Below, piece by piece: positions 43,869 to 57,800 of a DNA stretch of 64,000 nt. How positions within the stretch are numbered: the stretch's first letter is position 1; the number at the start of each line of letters is the position of its first letter. The notes under the pieces were generated by a model, which saw only the letters and a program-made list of their open reading frames with translations, did not search any database and had not been told where the DNA came from. Made by a program: the position numbers and the translations under genes. Origin of the DNA: Agelaius tricolor (Eukaryota > Chordata > Aves > Passeriformes > Icteridae). The DNA lies in assembly GCA_023055355.1 (NCBI GenBank), contig JALJCS010000020.1:6493001-6557000 (forward strand). Reading direction: 5' to 3'.

Positions 43869-46805
43869 GAAATTGCCCCCATAAGGGCTCAGTTAGTTGG
43901 GAGCCCAAATCCCAGTGACTTGTTGATGCAATGTGCCCCTTGTTCACTTCAGCATTTACACAAATCCCACAAATTAAGTTTACTCTCATTTCTAATTTCA
44001 TATTCTGACACCTTTCACTAGAATTAATGTCTCTCTTCTACTTTGATAGACCCAGGCACATAAAATGTACAAGCTGTTTTAAGATGTTTGTTGTGCTCTT
44101 TTAATGAGACTCAAAATAGAATTTCTGATCACTGCAGAGGCTTCCTTCTGTGGCATCATGTGCTCATTTTCCTAATGGTTATTATTTATTTATTTTGGCA
44201 GAATGTCTGTAAGTTCCATGGGCAATAACAGGAATTTCTACTGCTTCAGCTGTGTTCATTTGCAGGCTGTAGAAAAGGAGAGGATTTTTGCAGCCCTCAG
44301 CACCACGTGGCCCACATTGATCAGGTGTATCCTGCTGTTCAGGGACCTGTGCAGATGAGCTGTCACAGCCTCAGGTGCTTCTGCTAAACCTGCTAAAAAG
44401 CTGAAGGGCTTTTTCACTTGCTTCCTGCAGCAAAGGCTGTTAATTCAACCACACAAATGGGAGCCCTTAGTTAATTCCTAGTTAGGTGTTGACACACTTG
44501 TTGACTTGGAGCTTGTTCTGACAGAATTAGGATTTAATCAGCAGAAGTCAGTCTTTTCTTTCTACCTATCGAAAAAATGAGCTGTTTCCATTGCTGAACT
44601 CTATATGCTACAATAAAAATTAAGCAAGTGCTGCATTCTTTTTCACTATCAGATAGTGTCTTTATCTAGTAGTCACTCTGTAAGGTATTAACTTGTACAT
44701 GATATTTTTTATTTCTGTGTTAAATATGAATCTTGATCTCTCACATAATGGTACTTGGTATCTGAGTTGGGCTTTTTTTAGGGTTCCAGACTCTGCAGAC
44801 ACATAATTTTAAAACCCCTTCTCTTTGTTCTCCTCAAAAAATAACTCTGGGAGAGGAGGAGAGGCCATACTCTGGCCAGTGGTGCTAGTTGGTAAAGTTG
44901 TTGAGTTTAAAGGATTTGTGCTACCAAGTTGTGCTGCCAGATTATTGGGCAAGAGGATGAATTGCTTAGCCACCCTTTGTGTGGCTGCTTATCTGTAATG
45001 GGGAGAAAATAATTTTTATTTCATTTTTTTAAATGGTTGCAATACACAGAAGAAAAGTAGCAGGGAACATGATGATGATTGTATTACCATACAGGAAAAT
45101 ACAACACTATATTTTCAACCTAAAGAAGGAAAAGAGGAGGTGATTGCTGTAGGAGTCTGGGTCTTGCAGGGTGTGAGGGACCAGCCTTAAGCTGTGGAAC
45201 CTCATCATCCACAGGCTTGTCTGGATTTGGAAGCAGCACTGGCACATCAGCCCAGAGCTGACTCAGAACACAGCAGGCTGGTTCAGATGGAGGACAGGGG
45301 AGAAGGGACTCCATCCAAGCCAGGATTTCTGCATCATGCCAGATGAATGTGCCAGGTCAGGTGCCCAGGATGGGTGCCAGCATCGGGTTTCAAGGACTTG
45401 CTTAGAGGTGCTGAGCACCATTCAATGATTTAATCCAGCAAGAACCTTGCAGAAATCTCTGGCAATTGCTGAGGATGATCTAATGCTGGTATTAATCATC
45501 ATCTCATGATTGAAAACTAGGTGTGAGTGCTGAGGGTGTTTCCACAGCACAAACCCAGGCAAGGATCTTGATAGCAAACTCGCTGAGTCAGTTTTTAAGC
45601 CTAACCATTTTATTTTTCTTAATTATATACCCTCTAAAAGTCTTCTAGGGTGAAGAGCTAGTTAGAAGTACTGAATGTGTAATTTTGTGGTTTTTTGTCC
45701 TTGGTAACTGGCTTCTTGGGTAGCTCTAGGAAGGAATAGATCCAGTTAAGGAAGCTTGAAATAGGGCTCAGGTACCTACTGCTCTGAAATAGCCCCAGTT
45801 GATTATGAGCTTAGAGTGTGGAATGTACATAGAGCTGATTGCAGTGAGCCAAACAGGCTTGCCAAGGAAAAAAAAATAAATCTGCAATTCAGTGTTAAGC
45901 AATTTATTTTACTCTTCTCAGAAGTGGCATTTGCTTATATGTTGCCCTTAGCTCAGAGACCCAGACCTCCACCTCTCACGTGGTTCTCTGCTCCTCCTGC
46001 AGTGAGTGCAGGAGCCCTTTGCTTTCCTCACTGACCTGAGGTGGGAAGTGGCAAAAGGAGTTGTCAAGGTCTAACTGGGTGTGAGGGTGGCAGATCTGTG
46101 CTTCAGGGGGTTTGGCATCCAAAAGATTTTTCCTACCAGAAGATGGGAGGGAAATAGCAGCTGCTGGTGGGTTGTGTTGGCACCTCCGGTGTTGGTGGCT
46201 TGCATTCTGTTTGCTGAAACTGACTGGAAAATATTCCAAACTCTTAAAATTCTGCCTGCCCAGCAAAATCCATGGGGAGTGTGGCATTCCTGGGCATGGG
46301 AATGATTGCCTCATTTAGCAACAAGTAATGACTACTCAGTGGCATAGGCTTCAGCAGAGAGGAGGAGCAGGAATGCAGGCCCATGGGGATGCCAGCTTGT
46401 TAACCTGGGCTGCCTTGGGCTCTGCTACCTCATGTGTGCTACCTGGAAGGGAATCTGGGGTGCATTCATCCATGTCACAGCCCAAGCTTGGCTTTGCTGT
46501 GTACGTGTTCCCCTGGAGCTGCTCATGTGGAAGGGGGACAGTTGGGCTTTGTGTGAGTGTGAATGCATGTGCATGTCTGTCAGGTTTACTCCTGCAGCTT
46601 AACTTAATTCATTACATAAAGCCTGTTTGTCACACATGGCTTTAAATATCCACGGGCCAGTCTCATGTACTAACTGCAGTGTCAGTTGTAAATACAGTGA
46701 GGAAGGGAGTGCAGTTTGCCTCAGATCCAGCACAGGGGATGAACGTGGCCTGTGATGGGAATCCTGCTCCTGACCCAGGGCTGTACCTGCCTTCATTGAA
46801 GCACC
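43869..46805. other. Presumed downstream intron, third part; no gene seen
   Basis: Unique AT-rich sequence. One acceptor-like site at 44201 with a donor-like GTAAGT seven bases later is treated as a finding. Nothing else is supported here. Confidence 0.45.
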
Positions 46806-46905
46806 AGAGGTTCAAGTGACTTGTCAAAGGCTGCAAAGCAAGGGAGCAGCTCCACTGACATTTGATACCAGGAGCCTTCTGCTTCCCAGTCTGCTGCTGA
46901 TTTAC
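46806..46905 (+). mobile_element. MIR-like ancient SINE fragment
   Basis: AGAGGTTCAAGTGACTTGTC followed by AAAGGCTGCAAAGCAAGGGA, then TTTGATACCAGGAGCCTTCT, follows the layout of the MIR 3' half: the GTGACTTGCCCAAGGTCAC-type core, then GAACCCAGG-like and CTCTGACTCC-like blocks. MIR SINEs predate amniote diversification, and relics occur in reptile and bird genomes. The assignment is from pattern memory and the copy is diverged, so a chance resemblance is possible. Confidence 0.5.
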
Positions 46906-49900
46906 ACTTTCATCCTTCAGTACACATAACTGCTGCTTGAATTAAGCCGTGACACATCTTCACTTCAGTGTAAAATGATTTCAAGTTAGACCTTGCAAAA
47001 GGAATGTTGTTCCTCCCGCAAACACCGCGCAGGTTCAGCCCGTTCCCACCTGGTCCTTGTGCCAGTTCAGCAGCACCAGCTAATAAATTACAATTATTGA
47101 GGTCTCAATCCATCATGTCTGAGGCATGGTGTTGCCTGTTCCACTGCATTGACCGGGGCCGTTTGCTGGCTGCTAATGTGCTGCTTTTACTCTGTCTTGT
47201 CCCGTAATGATGGCATCCCTTGTACCAATTTGAATCCTATTAGATTGCAATTAATTTCTCTCTGCTGCAAACTGAGGCTGAGTCAAGTGCTGTTCAGTGC
47301 AGAGCTTACAACACGGATGTATCACAAGGGTGAAGTGCTAAGAACCCAGCCTGAACAATTTTTTAATCTGTGCTTCATGTTCCCCAACTTCCCTAATGGC
47401 ACTAATTAGCAAAGCAAATTCCTTGCTTTGGGAGCATGAGTGTGAGCAAGTGAGGAGCAGAAGGATATAACTGGTTTGAGAATGAGAATCAGAAAGGGGG
47501 GCGATTGCAGAAAGCTGTTCTTGTGGGGGAGGGATCTCTGCCTGCAGGTACAAGAGGTTTTTATTTCACTGCAGTGGGACATTCTGCTACGAGACTTGTT
47601 GAGCTGGCTTTGTGAGTCATTTAATGCATGGGAAGTCCTGCTGCAGGATCCATGAGGATCCTGTTCAGGCATTGCTTTGATGTTCTTGGTAGGAGAGTGC
47701 CTGGGCAAGGTTAGTGCTGTGTTAGGATCAATGTTTCTCTGGCAGTGCAGGTGCAGCCTCACGGGCACAGTCAATACACAGGTGCATTGAAACTCCTCCC
47801 TGAGAGGGAAATCTTCAGGGCCCCAGGAAATCTCTGAGTGCTCTTCCTCAGCTCTGTTTCTGTAAACATCCTGAGAATGCCAAGACACAGTGCAGTCACT
47901 TGGAGAATAGCTAAAGTAAAGTTGCTCCATGGAGGAAAATTGAAAAAAAAACTGTCTTGGGACAAGACCCCCCCCCATCTGTCCTTCTTGGTTGTCAATG
48001 CAGTGCTGGAGCTGTGCTTTCAGTGCTAAATAAATGTGTAAATGTCAGCATGCAGTCATGAAACAGTTTTATTTTGTAGTTCAAGTTCAGATTTTGGAGA
48101 AGGAGCTTGATTGCACCATCACAATGCGGTTTCTCCTGGATAGATTGATCCTTGGAAGCAAACTAGATTAATACGAGGAGGAGACGGATTTAGAATTCAT
48201 CCTTCTCTGTGGTTTCTATAAACTGAGCAATACTTCTGGGCTCTTTGTTGCTCTAGCAATTTTCTCTCTGTTGGATGATGACCCTTTCAATAAGTGGTCA
48301 TCCACATTGAATTTTTCTGACTCAGAGCTTAAAAAACAGGGCTTTTTATTGACTATAGAATTCCCATACTGTAGCTTGACCTCGCTGTCGGCTTTCTTTG
48401 GAGACTATACAGAGATTTCAGCTAATGCCAAAAGAAGCCGTTCACCTTTTAAGCTTTCTTTTCCCTGGCTCATAATCTACATCTGAGTGAAATACAAAGT
48501 GTTGCTTATCTCCCATCTGCAAAGCCTCAGTAAGCTCTGGGCTACAAGAGCCCAACAGCTCTGACACAGCTCTGCGGCACCGGAGCTGCCATGGCCCTGG
48601 CAGAGACAGCTTCTGGGGCAGGCAATTGCTCAGACAAAGTGGGCATATTGCTTTGATTTTTCTTTACTTACAGAACCACTCACATTGGAAAAAACCTTTC
48701 AGATCAAGTATTGCATATAAGCTTTGTAAACTTACTGTCTTTTATTAGCACAGATTGCTGTCACATGTGACACTGAGAGCCTGCTCGGCTCCCTTTAGGA
48801 AAGGGAATGGATTTCTACTCAGTGTAAATCCAAACAAGAAAAAGAAATGCTGTTACATATTAATATTTGCAATTTGTATTTGAAATTTCACGTTGTTTTT
48901 GTGCCAAATTTTTTGTTGGCCTTTCACTGAGAGTTTACAGCTCTCTGGGGATATCAGCACAGAAAAGATATTTGGGGTGGGATAGGAAGGAGAAGGAATG
49001 AAGGAGAGGATTCAAAGAAATTAAGAAAGCTTCTACTAAAGTACAATTCTAGTATTGTTTGTCAAGCTGAAATGGTTTTATCTCTAATTTTGAGGCAGGC
49101 ACTCTGAATTTCATATGCTGCTTTCCTCCTTAATTAAGTAATTTTGTTCTATTGCATATTTATACTGTGTCTTACTACTGTAAGTGGCTACAATATTACC
49201 TCTAAGCAAGGCTTCTTGAAATGATTAAAAGTTGATGTTTATGTGTGCCTGTAGTTTTGGGGCCTTTCCACTGGAAAGAAATATTTCACCCTGATTTATA
49301 CTACATGAAAATCCCCTTAATCATAGCAGGAAGAAAGGTGCTTTCTGGAGTGAGGTGCAGAAGGTTTATGGGTCATCTCTAGATCCACATATGACCTTCA
49401 GCAGGTTATTTCAGGTACTTTGCTCCCAACTATTCTATGTCTAAAGCCAGGCATAACACCTTCCTATTGCACGTAGGAGTTACAAGTTGACATTTTGTGA
49501 TCATTACATATTCCAATATTGCTGAGACTGGGATAGGCTATAAAAAGAACCACTCTAACCTTCCATGTGCTAGGAGTAGGAATTTGACTTTCAGACTCCC
49601 TTCAGGACACACCTATTATAAAGCTATTAAATCTGCATGTCAGATTACAGAATAATGTAAATGGTGGATGAAGGGTACCAATGGCAGTCTCTGGACCCTG
49701 TCAAAGTGCTATAAATCAAACTTGGAAAAATGAAGGTTTTGAGAGTACCTTGTTAGGTCTGTGTGGGCATTTCATGCTGGGCTTTTGCTTTGAATTACTC
49801 TGTGCTGCTTAGCAGAGGAGAGGTGGTGACTTTACAACTGCACCTGTGGGCTGAATGCAGCCTGTGAGATATGTAGGCTTTTTTATCTGCACTTGGAAGG

Positions 49901-52900
49901 TATCTCTGGATGATAGGACTTCTTGGGAAGGGAAGGGTGGCACAGATCAGCACGTTGAGGTGGAGCTCCAGGGAAGCAGAGCAGGTCCCCATTGCTGTTC
50001 CCAGCTTGGAATGCCAGATTTCCCCACCATGGCTTCCCATCTGCCCCCTCCTCCTGAGAGCTGCTTTGCCCTGCAGGCTGCCCCAGTGGCTCCAGTGAGT
50101 GCTGGAGACTGACTGTGAGCTGCCTGCAGTCAGAGGACGTGTTTTCACAGTTTACATTGCCCAGGGGTCTGACCTGTGCTCCCCTCTTTGCAGCTCTCCC
50201 TTCTCTCAGCGCCAGGGGTGTGAAATCCAGAACCTCTCCTAACATGCACTTGGCAGTTTGTGTCTGTATCTCTCCAGCTGGAAGGGCAGTGGGGGTTGTG
50301 TGCATTGATTGCTGACCCTTTGAAATGTTGGCTCTTCCAATTGCTTGAATTTTTTATAAATATTAAGTCTCTGCATAAATGATCTTGTACAACTTCTACA
50401 AAGCATAAAAGAGGAGAGGTTAAATTGAAAATGAGGTATATTGGACTTCAGAGCACAAAGATAAATACGTATTTAAGTTGAAGTTTAAATGAATAGTTCC
50501 TCTGGATATGTACTAGTGGGTTCAGAGGGTAATTTTTTTTCTTAACCTTTATATGTTCCAGTCTATCCGTGCAGATCTAATTAGTGAGAGCAGCACTAGC
50601 AGGGCTGAGGCACTGTCACTGTGCAGGCAAACTGGGCAAGGCAGAAGGAAACCAGAGTCAATAGTCTGGACTTTTTCCCCATTTGTCATTAAGTTTCATT
50701 CATCTCGGTCCTGGCAACTTGCTGATGTTTCCCATCAGTGGCCTGGCCAGGGAGGATATTCCATATGCTGCATAAATCCAGGATATCACTGGAAAGGGTG
50801 GGCACTCCAAATATACTGCAAGCCAGTAGCTCTTGGATTATTTATCTTTGGTTTGGTTTCTTTCTTTTTTCATTGACTTTTCTTGAGCTACTGGTTCTTA
50901 GGATAAGTGATGGATGCAGACAGTAAATGATTGCCAATCCCGTGTTGTCTTCAGTGGTTTTAGCTGGTGCACCCTCAAGGATGTGACCATCTCCATTTGT
51001 TCCTCTGCCTCTTGACATGTCCTATTTGGCTTCTTACACAAGTACCAGATTTTTCATAGATCCATCTGTGTTCTTCTCAGGGGCCCTATTTGGAAAACAC
51101 ATTTTCCAGGCAGGAAGTTTTTCAAGAATACTGCTGGGTGCTTGTACAGCAACACAGACAAAGCCCTTGTGAATATCCTCAAAGTGCAGAAGTATTTTCA
51201 GATCAGAGATGGATTAAAAAAGTTTAAAAGACCATTTTACCATGTAAGAATTAGTTGATTGTGATTCTAACATCAATCACAACTGTTGGCAAGTCATCAC
51301 AATTGTCCAGCTCTCACAAAAATGGAAGTTAGGCCCATGGCTTTGAGAATTTCTGTCACTTTGTTTTGTAAGCAGTCATAAACTGTCTTAAAAAGATAAA
51401 CCAGTGAAAGATTTGGGTTGTGATCTAGAGAAAAGAAAGTCCTATGTGCTGGTTGTTCAGTTATCAAGCCTAGTGTTCAGATTCATAATATTATCCTCAA
51501 AATAGATGATACTTCAGCATAAAATATTTAAATCTGCATACTTGCCATTTAGGTACATAACTTTCAAATCCTGCAGTTATGAAGGCTGATTTGAAGGCAT
51601 TTTGAAAGGAAGAAAATTTAGATTTTCAGATCCCAAGACTCCAGGGTGTTGAATTTGAGAAAAATCTACTAAATATCAGAAGACTGCCAACTCTCTTGAG
51701 TTAATGACTGTGTTCTCCTGTCACAATGGTTGTGCTTCATTTTGCATTATAATGTTGTCTAACAGCAAGTGGCACTTCTGATTCTTTTGTAATTTCCAAG
51801 CAAAATGCTGTTTGCAAAATAAACATGCTGAGCATTTCCTAAACCTAATGTGATCAGCAGAAGTGAACTGCATAGCTGGGTCAGTTCTTTGGTGGAAAAG
51901 AGATGGCTGGCTTCTCTTAATACTTCTGCACAGATGTGAGCCCCAAATTGTTTTCTTCCTTCCTTCAGCTTGAGCAGACTGCAGCTGTGCTGTGTCAATT
52001 TATTGCTGTGCAGTGGAGAATGAAGCAAAACCTTCCCACTTTGCTGCTTTTCAACAGAATTGACAGTAAGACAAAGCAGAATTGCTGTGCTGCTGTTCTT
52101 GGAGCAGTGCTCTGCTGCAATGGCCCGAGGATGGCTGCCACACCATGGGTTTGAGCACAGCTCAGGGCAGATCTGCTCAAGGGAGCTGAGCCATTGCTCC
52201 TTCGTACCAGCCCTCCTTAGGGGAGGGAGAGAGAGAAAAACAAAAATAGGTTTGCTTGACTCCTATTGCTGTGGGTTGTTCTAGTATTTAATTTAAATAA
52301 TAATCTAAATAATATAACAAGAATATATTGTGTATTCTGAAATATAATAAATAAGGGACATGGCAGGGTGGGCAGTGGTGTAGGGACCTGGTATTTCTTC
52401 TCATCATCTTTTAATGCTAGAACATTTCAGGCTAGAAATTCATGTGTCTGTAACTGTGAAGCTTATGTAGCAGTGGGCCAACTTAATTGGGATGTGATCA
52501 GAGGGGTTTTTTTTGCCAAGATTGAGTTTCTTCCTCAGAGAAGCCTTCAAAATTTAAGGGTAAATGTCATTAATGAGCGTGGTTGCTGTCACCTCTTCAC
52601 ATACGCAGTGAAGTTCATCAGCCTTGTGTTTGTGAAACACTGCCCTGCATTAGATGAAAACCTTGATGCCTGAGTGCAGGACATAACTCTTGGTAATAAT
52701 CAAGTAGCTACAAAATTTACCTTTTCTTAGTCTTCTGCAGGGAAGCTCCTATTGCAGTGTTGCAGATGAAGGCTTGTGATGGGGCTGGTTTCAGTGAGTT
52801 CCAGCAAGCAAACCGGAGGGTCAGAAGCCACCTCCATGCCCCTGTTCTCAGCTGCTCTGGTGGACTGCATTTCCTCCCTGCTAGTGAGCCTGCATTAGGA

Positions 52901-55900
52901 GTGGAGATAACTTTGAAGAGCAAAACCGCAGGAGAGCAGTCAGCCATGCAGTGGTGTTTGAGTTTGTTCCTCCACATGGTGATAAGTGCTGTAGTTAGCT
53001 AGCACTGTAGGAAAGCTGCGGGTAAACGTTGATTCATGTGTTTAAGGGGATCCGCTCCGGGAGCGGGGGAGGTACTGAAGTTGTCTCTCTGCGTGTGTGT
53101 AGGAGGGATATTAAAGATCCAACTTGTCAGGGTGTAAATTCATGCCAGAATGAAGAAAAGAGAAGGCTCCAAGTGGAGGCTTGCTGGATGGTTAAATTCC
53201 CATGGTGCATAGGGGAGACAACAAAGGTGATGTAAACCGAGCTCTGAGGTTGGGTGATGCACAGGAACTGGAAAGGAAACCACAAACCCCTGCTCTGTGC
53301 AAATGAGAGCAGCAGTGGCAGTGAAGATTTGTGCCTTCTGAGAAAGCTTCAGTGGTAGGCAGTGTAGAGGGAGTCCTGTCTGCAGGTCAGGGTGCTGGAC
53401 CTGCTGGGCTGTTGGTAAAATTGAGCTGAAACGCAGGAACTGTCTTAAAAATTTGCATGTAATCTGCTGAACTTTCTTGGAGCAGAAGTTGTAGAAAGAA
53501 AAGGGAACTAGGACAAAAAGCTAGTCAGTAACCCTGAGAGAGTGAGGTTGCTGTTATTCTTATAGAGCACATCCCACTTGGAAGGGGCAAATGGCCTGGG
53601 CTCTCCTGTGTGTGATGTCTGCCCCTGGCACACAAACACTCCGTGGTATCTTTTGGTGACTTAATATTTATGGCATGAGCCACAGGCCATCCAAGCCAGT
53701 CAGACCTAGTCTGGGAGAGCTGAAAATATGACAGCCTGAGTAAGTACCATTTGAGAGTATCAAAGAGCTATAATAATGTGGATAGCATTACATTAGAAAA
53801 CCAAGGTGGGAGGATTACATGAAAGCAAAACACACAGACAGGCCCCAAGGGGAGACCATCCACCACAAAGGATAATTTCCTATGGGATTCAGCCCCAAGA
53901 GCACATTCCTCTGAGGCTGCTTTAAAGCATCCAGGCAAGACATCTAAGGAGAGAGAAAAAATTCATAATGCTTTTCTTAAACAACTGTGTATAGCTGGAG
54001 CAGATGCAGCAGTGCCTGGTCTGCAGCTCTATCATTCATCTGGACTCCTACATGTTTTCCTCCCTGTGATCTCCTTTTCAACCTAAGAAGGATGTTTCTG
54101 AGATTTTTTTTTTCCCTTTAGGGAGAGAAGAGGGGAAACATCTTTCATCTGTGTTTTGGTTTTGTTTTTGCTTTGTAGGCAGTGCTGCAGCCAGATCCAG
54201 GCTGTTCCCTGGGAATTGTTCTGACTTTGCAGGACAGCACAGTGGTGTTACCACAGCTTTCCCCACAAAACAGGAAAGGTTTTCAGTGCTTAATCCTGGT
54301 GCTTGTAACCTAAATTCACTAAGTAGTGATTTTTGTTTCCCCCTCCCAAGTTAGCTGCTGTTTATGCCCTTTCTCCCAGACGTCCTCTGCAGTAAGTGGA
54401 TCTCACTCAGCCCCGTGTGCGTGCTGGTACCTGCAGTGGCTGTGTGCATTGCCACAGAGCATCATGTACAGTCCTGGACAGGGCAGGTTTAGACTCTTTG
54501 TGAAGCTCTTGCAGTGCTTTGCCCTGTAGTGTTTGTGTGAAGGGCAGGAGGAGAATGCTGGCTGTGTTTCTCCTTTTTCAGCCCTCTAGTCCATGATGGA
54601 GGCACAGCAGGACCACGAGGTGCTGCAGCTGCAGACACAGTGCCCGGGCAGGAGGGCTGGGGTGTGTGGGGCACAGGTTTCTCATGTGACAGCAGGAGCT
54701 GCCTGTGCAGAGAAAAGCTCTAGTGCAGTTTGTCATTTCAGCTTCAGGCCTCTGGGAACAGAGAGACTTTTATTATGGGCAATGTGCTGGGGAAGGAGCA
54801 ACAGCATTAAAAAAAAAACAAACAAAAAAACCACAACCAAAAAACAGTCCAGTCCCTCTGTGTGACAGTAAAATATTCAGGGAAATATGTGGTCTTTATC
54901 CAGTAGGCATCCTGAAACAAGGCATTGGCACCTCTGTAACACAGGAACTGGAGCAAGATGTTTGGAAAAGACAGAGAGACAGCTGGTTTGTGCCCAACTC
55001 GTGGTTGTACATAATCCATCACTGCCAGGCCTGAAAACAAGCAGGAGCTCACAGGCACTGACTTCCTGGCACAGTGTCTATTCAGCAAAAACTCAGTGGT
55101 GGCATGAAGCTTTTCAGGGCTGTGGAGAGATGCAGAATCCCTTCCTTCTCCCTTTGCTGGGGAAGCTGCTGGTAGGTGGAAGCAGCTGAAGTTTTTGGGC
55201 TGCTGCAGTCCTGGAGGAGCTGAGATCAGATGCATTTTTCCTTATGTTCAGTCTGCACCACTGGCCAGCTGGTGGGATAAGCCACATTTTCAGGGAAAAG
55301 GGGAACAAAGCAGGAGGACTGGGCTTGGAGCAGAAGGTTGTGTTAGAAGGTTTCCTAAAAACTCTTTTACTGTTCTTGCGCAAAATTTGTTGTTATTATC
55401 ACTCCAGCAGCCTGTAGTGTGATAAAAATTCCTTCTGGCCATAGTGCCCAGACTGTGCCCTCAGTGATGGTGGCAGAGCAGCTGACAGATATGTCTGTAT
55501 TGAAATACCCATCTTATTGCCATGAGTCTTGGGACCAATTTGTTCCTTGTTACCTCGTTGGCCTGAGTTCCATAATTCAGGTATGGACACCAGGCTTTCT
55601 TGTAGCTTGCTGGATATTCAGCCTAGATATTCATATGTGTGTTGTGTGTGAACTGATTTTGTTGGATGTGGGGATTCTCTGGGTTTTTTTGTTTTTGTAA
55701 GGACAACAAAACAGTCCTGTGGTTCTTCTGCATCTCCATCAGTACAGCCCGTGGTGCTGTGTGGTTCAGAGCATGCTGAAAGCAGCAGAAAAGGTGCTTG
55801 TAGACTATTTAGGATTTGGAAGCCAGCCAAACACCACTTTATTGCAGATTTCATGTATTTTTCTTAAGATGATTGCTACTGGATATATGTTCAGGCCTGC

Positions 55901-57800
55901 TACTGATTAACAGCCAACAGGGAAATATCCTCTTTTCCCAAAATTGTTAATGATTTGCAAGCTGGTGCTCATGCTGGGAGATGTTTTGGTGCTGGCCTTT
56001 ACACAGAATGGGATTGATGTGTGGTATAACTTCAAGTATCTGTTATCAACACTTAGAGCTTCTGTAAAATAATAGAAAAGATAATACAGAGTCATGTAAT
56101 TAAATATCCTGTTACAAAGCCTGAAGGCAAAGTATCGAACCAAGCAAAGGGCCTAATTTTTATTTTTAAATTTTATTTTATTCTAGAGCCCACACTTCAG
56201 CTTAGCTGCTTTGTACAGTTCTGCTCACTGCCCTGCAGTAGCTGAATAATGTGTCTCTTCCCTGCAGCAGGTGAAGAAAATATTTGGGGAATTACTGTGG
56301 CTTAGCCTTGTTGACTTCAGTGCAGCTATTGACGTATTTGGGGTTCATTCTTTGTTACTTCAAAAGCAACAGTCGCTGGGTTTTGGGGTTTGAGTTTTTT
56401 CATACCCCTCCTCCCCAGTCCACTATTACACAAATATTACACAATCCCTTTGATCTTCAATTGCTTTCTTGCTCTTTATTTAAGCATGTTTATGACAGCT
56501 TCTCCTGGGTTGGAAAGATGGTTGGTAATAACGTATGTTCCAGTAAAACATGACACAAACAAACAAGGGATTCTGCAAGAAGTCCTGCTCCACAAAACAT
56601 GGTAAAAAACACAAAGCCCGTGGTACAGTTTCTTTTCCCTTGGCAGTAATTGTTCTGCTCTTTGTATTATCTTACACAACATGACCACACCACCTGCTGC
56701 TCTGACTTCTGAAAAAACAAAACTGTTCATCCATGAGCCAAGAGGAACCAGAGTGATTCTGAATTACATAAATCATAGAGGAAATTATTGTTCAGTTGGG
56801 CTCCTCACTACTGAATGAACTTCTCTTCATCTGCAGCAGGACATTGACCAACTCCACAGAATTCCTGTTGCCCATGGGCTCCTCAGGGCTCTTGGTAGAG
56901 GCTGGAATGGCAGGTGTGGGGTTCCAATCCAGGTTCCAGCTCTGCTGAGTTGTTCAGTCTCCAGAGCAGTGCCCTGGTAGGCACAGGCACAGGATTTCCT
57001 GGCAGAAAACCCCAGGGCAGCACTCCTGGCATCTTTACTGTCCTAAGACTTCAGCCAGCTACACGGTGCTGCCAACCTACACCCCACATCCCAGCTGCAT
57101 GCAAATGAAGCAGAATTATGGCAAAACTACAGTGATTGGTTATCCCAGTGTTTTACCTAGAACAGATGTGTGTGTTAGTTGATTCAGACATTCTTTGGTT
57201 GTTGTTGTTATTGCTTTTTATTGTAGCAGTTGAAAACATCTCAGCTCCCAAGGCTTTTGGTGGAAGTTTCTTCCCCACGCATTGTCTTATCACACATCCT
57301 CCCTCATTCTCACTTTGCATCCACTGTGAAACGACAGTTTCCCAAAGGGGAATTCACCTTAGTGGTTGCTAAGCTGTTTATTTCACTGGTCCCTAACACC
57401 CTGCAATTTCCTGCAGACAGCTGGAGGGTTTAATTTGCGAGATGTCTCTGGTGGGTTGTGTCCCCCCTTTGCAGGGGATGGAGCATGTAATCTAATAGGT
57501 GGTTTGTTTGCTTTCCTTTTCCAAGTGCTATAGTTGTGTTTCTGTTGGAATACCTTTTCAGTTTTTGAGGGTAATGAATGTTAACAAATCACTGGAAGTG
57601 AAAATAAAAATAGAGAAGGAAAGTAGGTGAGATTACCATTGCAAGCTTGGCTTGTGCTTCGTGGATTCTTTTTTAATAGCAAAAAAAAGTGACATCAGCT
57701 CTGCTGCAGGCATGAATTAAAGATGAGAACTTAATAAAACTTGTTGGAGGGGAGAGGGAGGCAGGAAAGTGGAGCTAAAGCAACGATGTCTTTATTTTTA
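46906..57800. other. Presumed downstream intron, fourth part; no gene seen
   Basis: Mostly AT-rich unique DNA. It includes two stretches with the look of conserved non-coding sequence (46906-47290 and 48090-48490, see findings). Small GC-rich patches occur at about 49920-50110 and 54590-54700. Open frames at these places lack splice borders. Confidence 0.45.
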
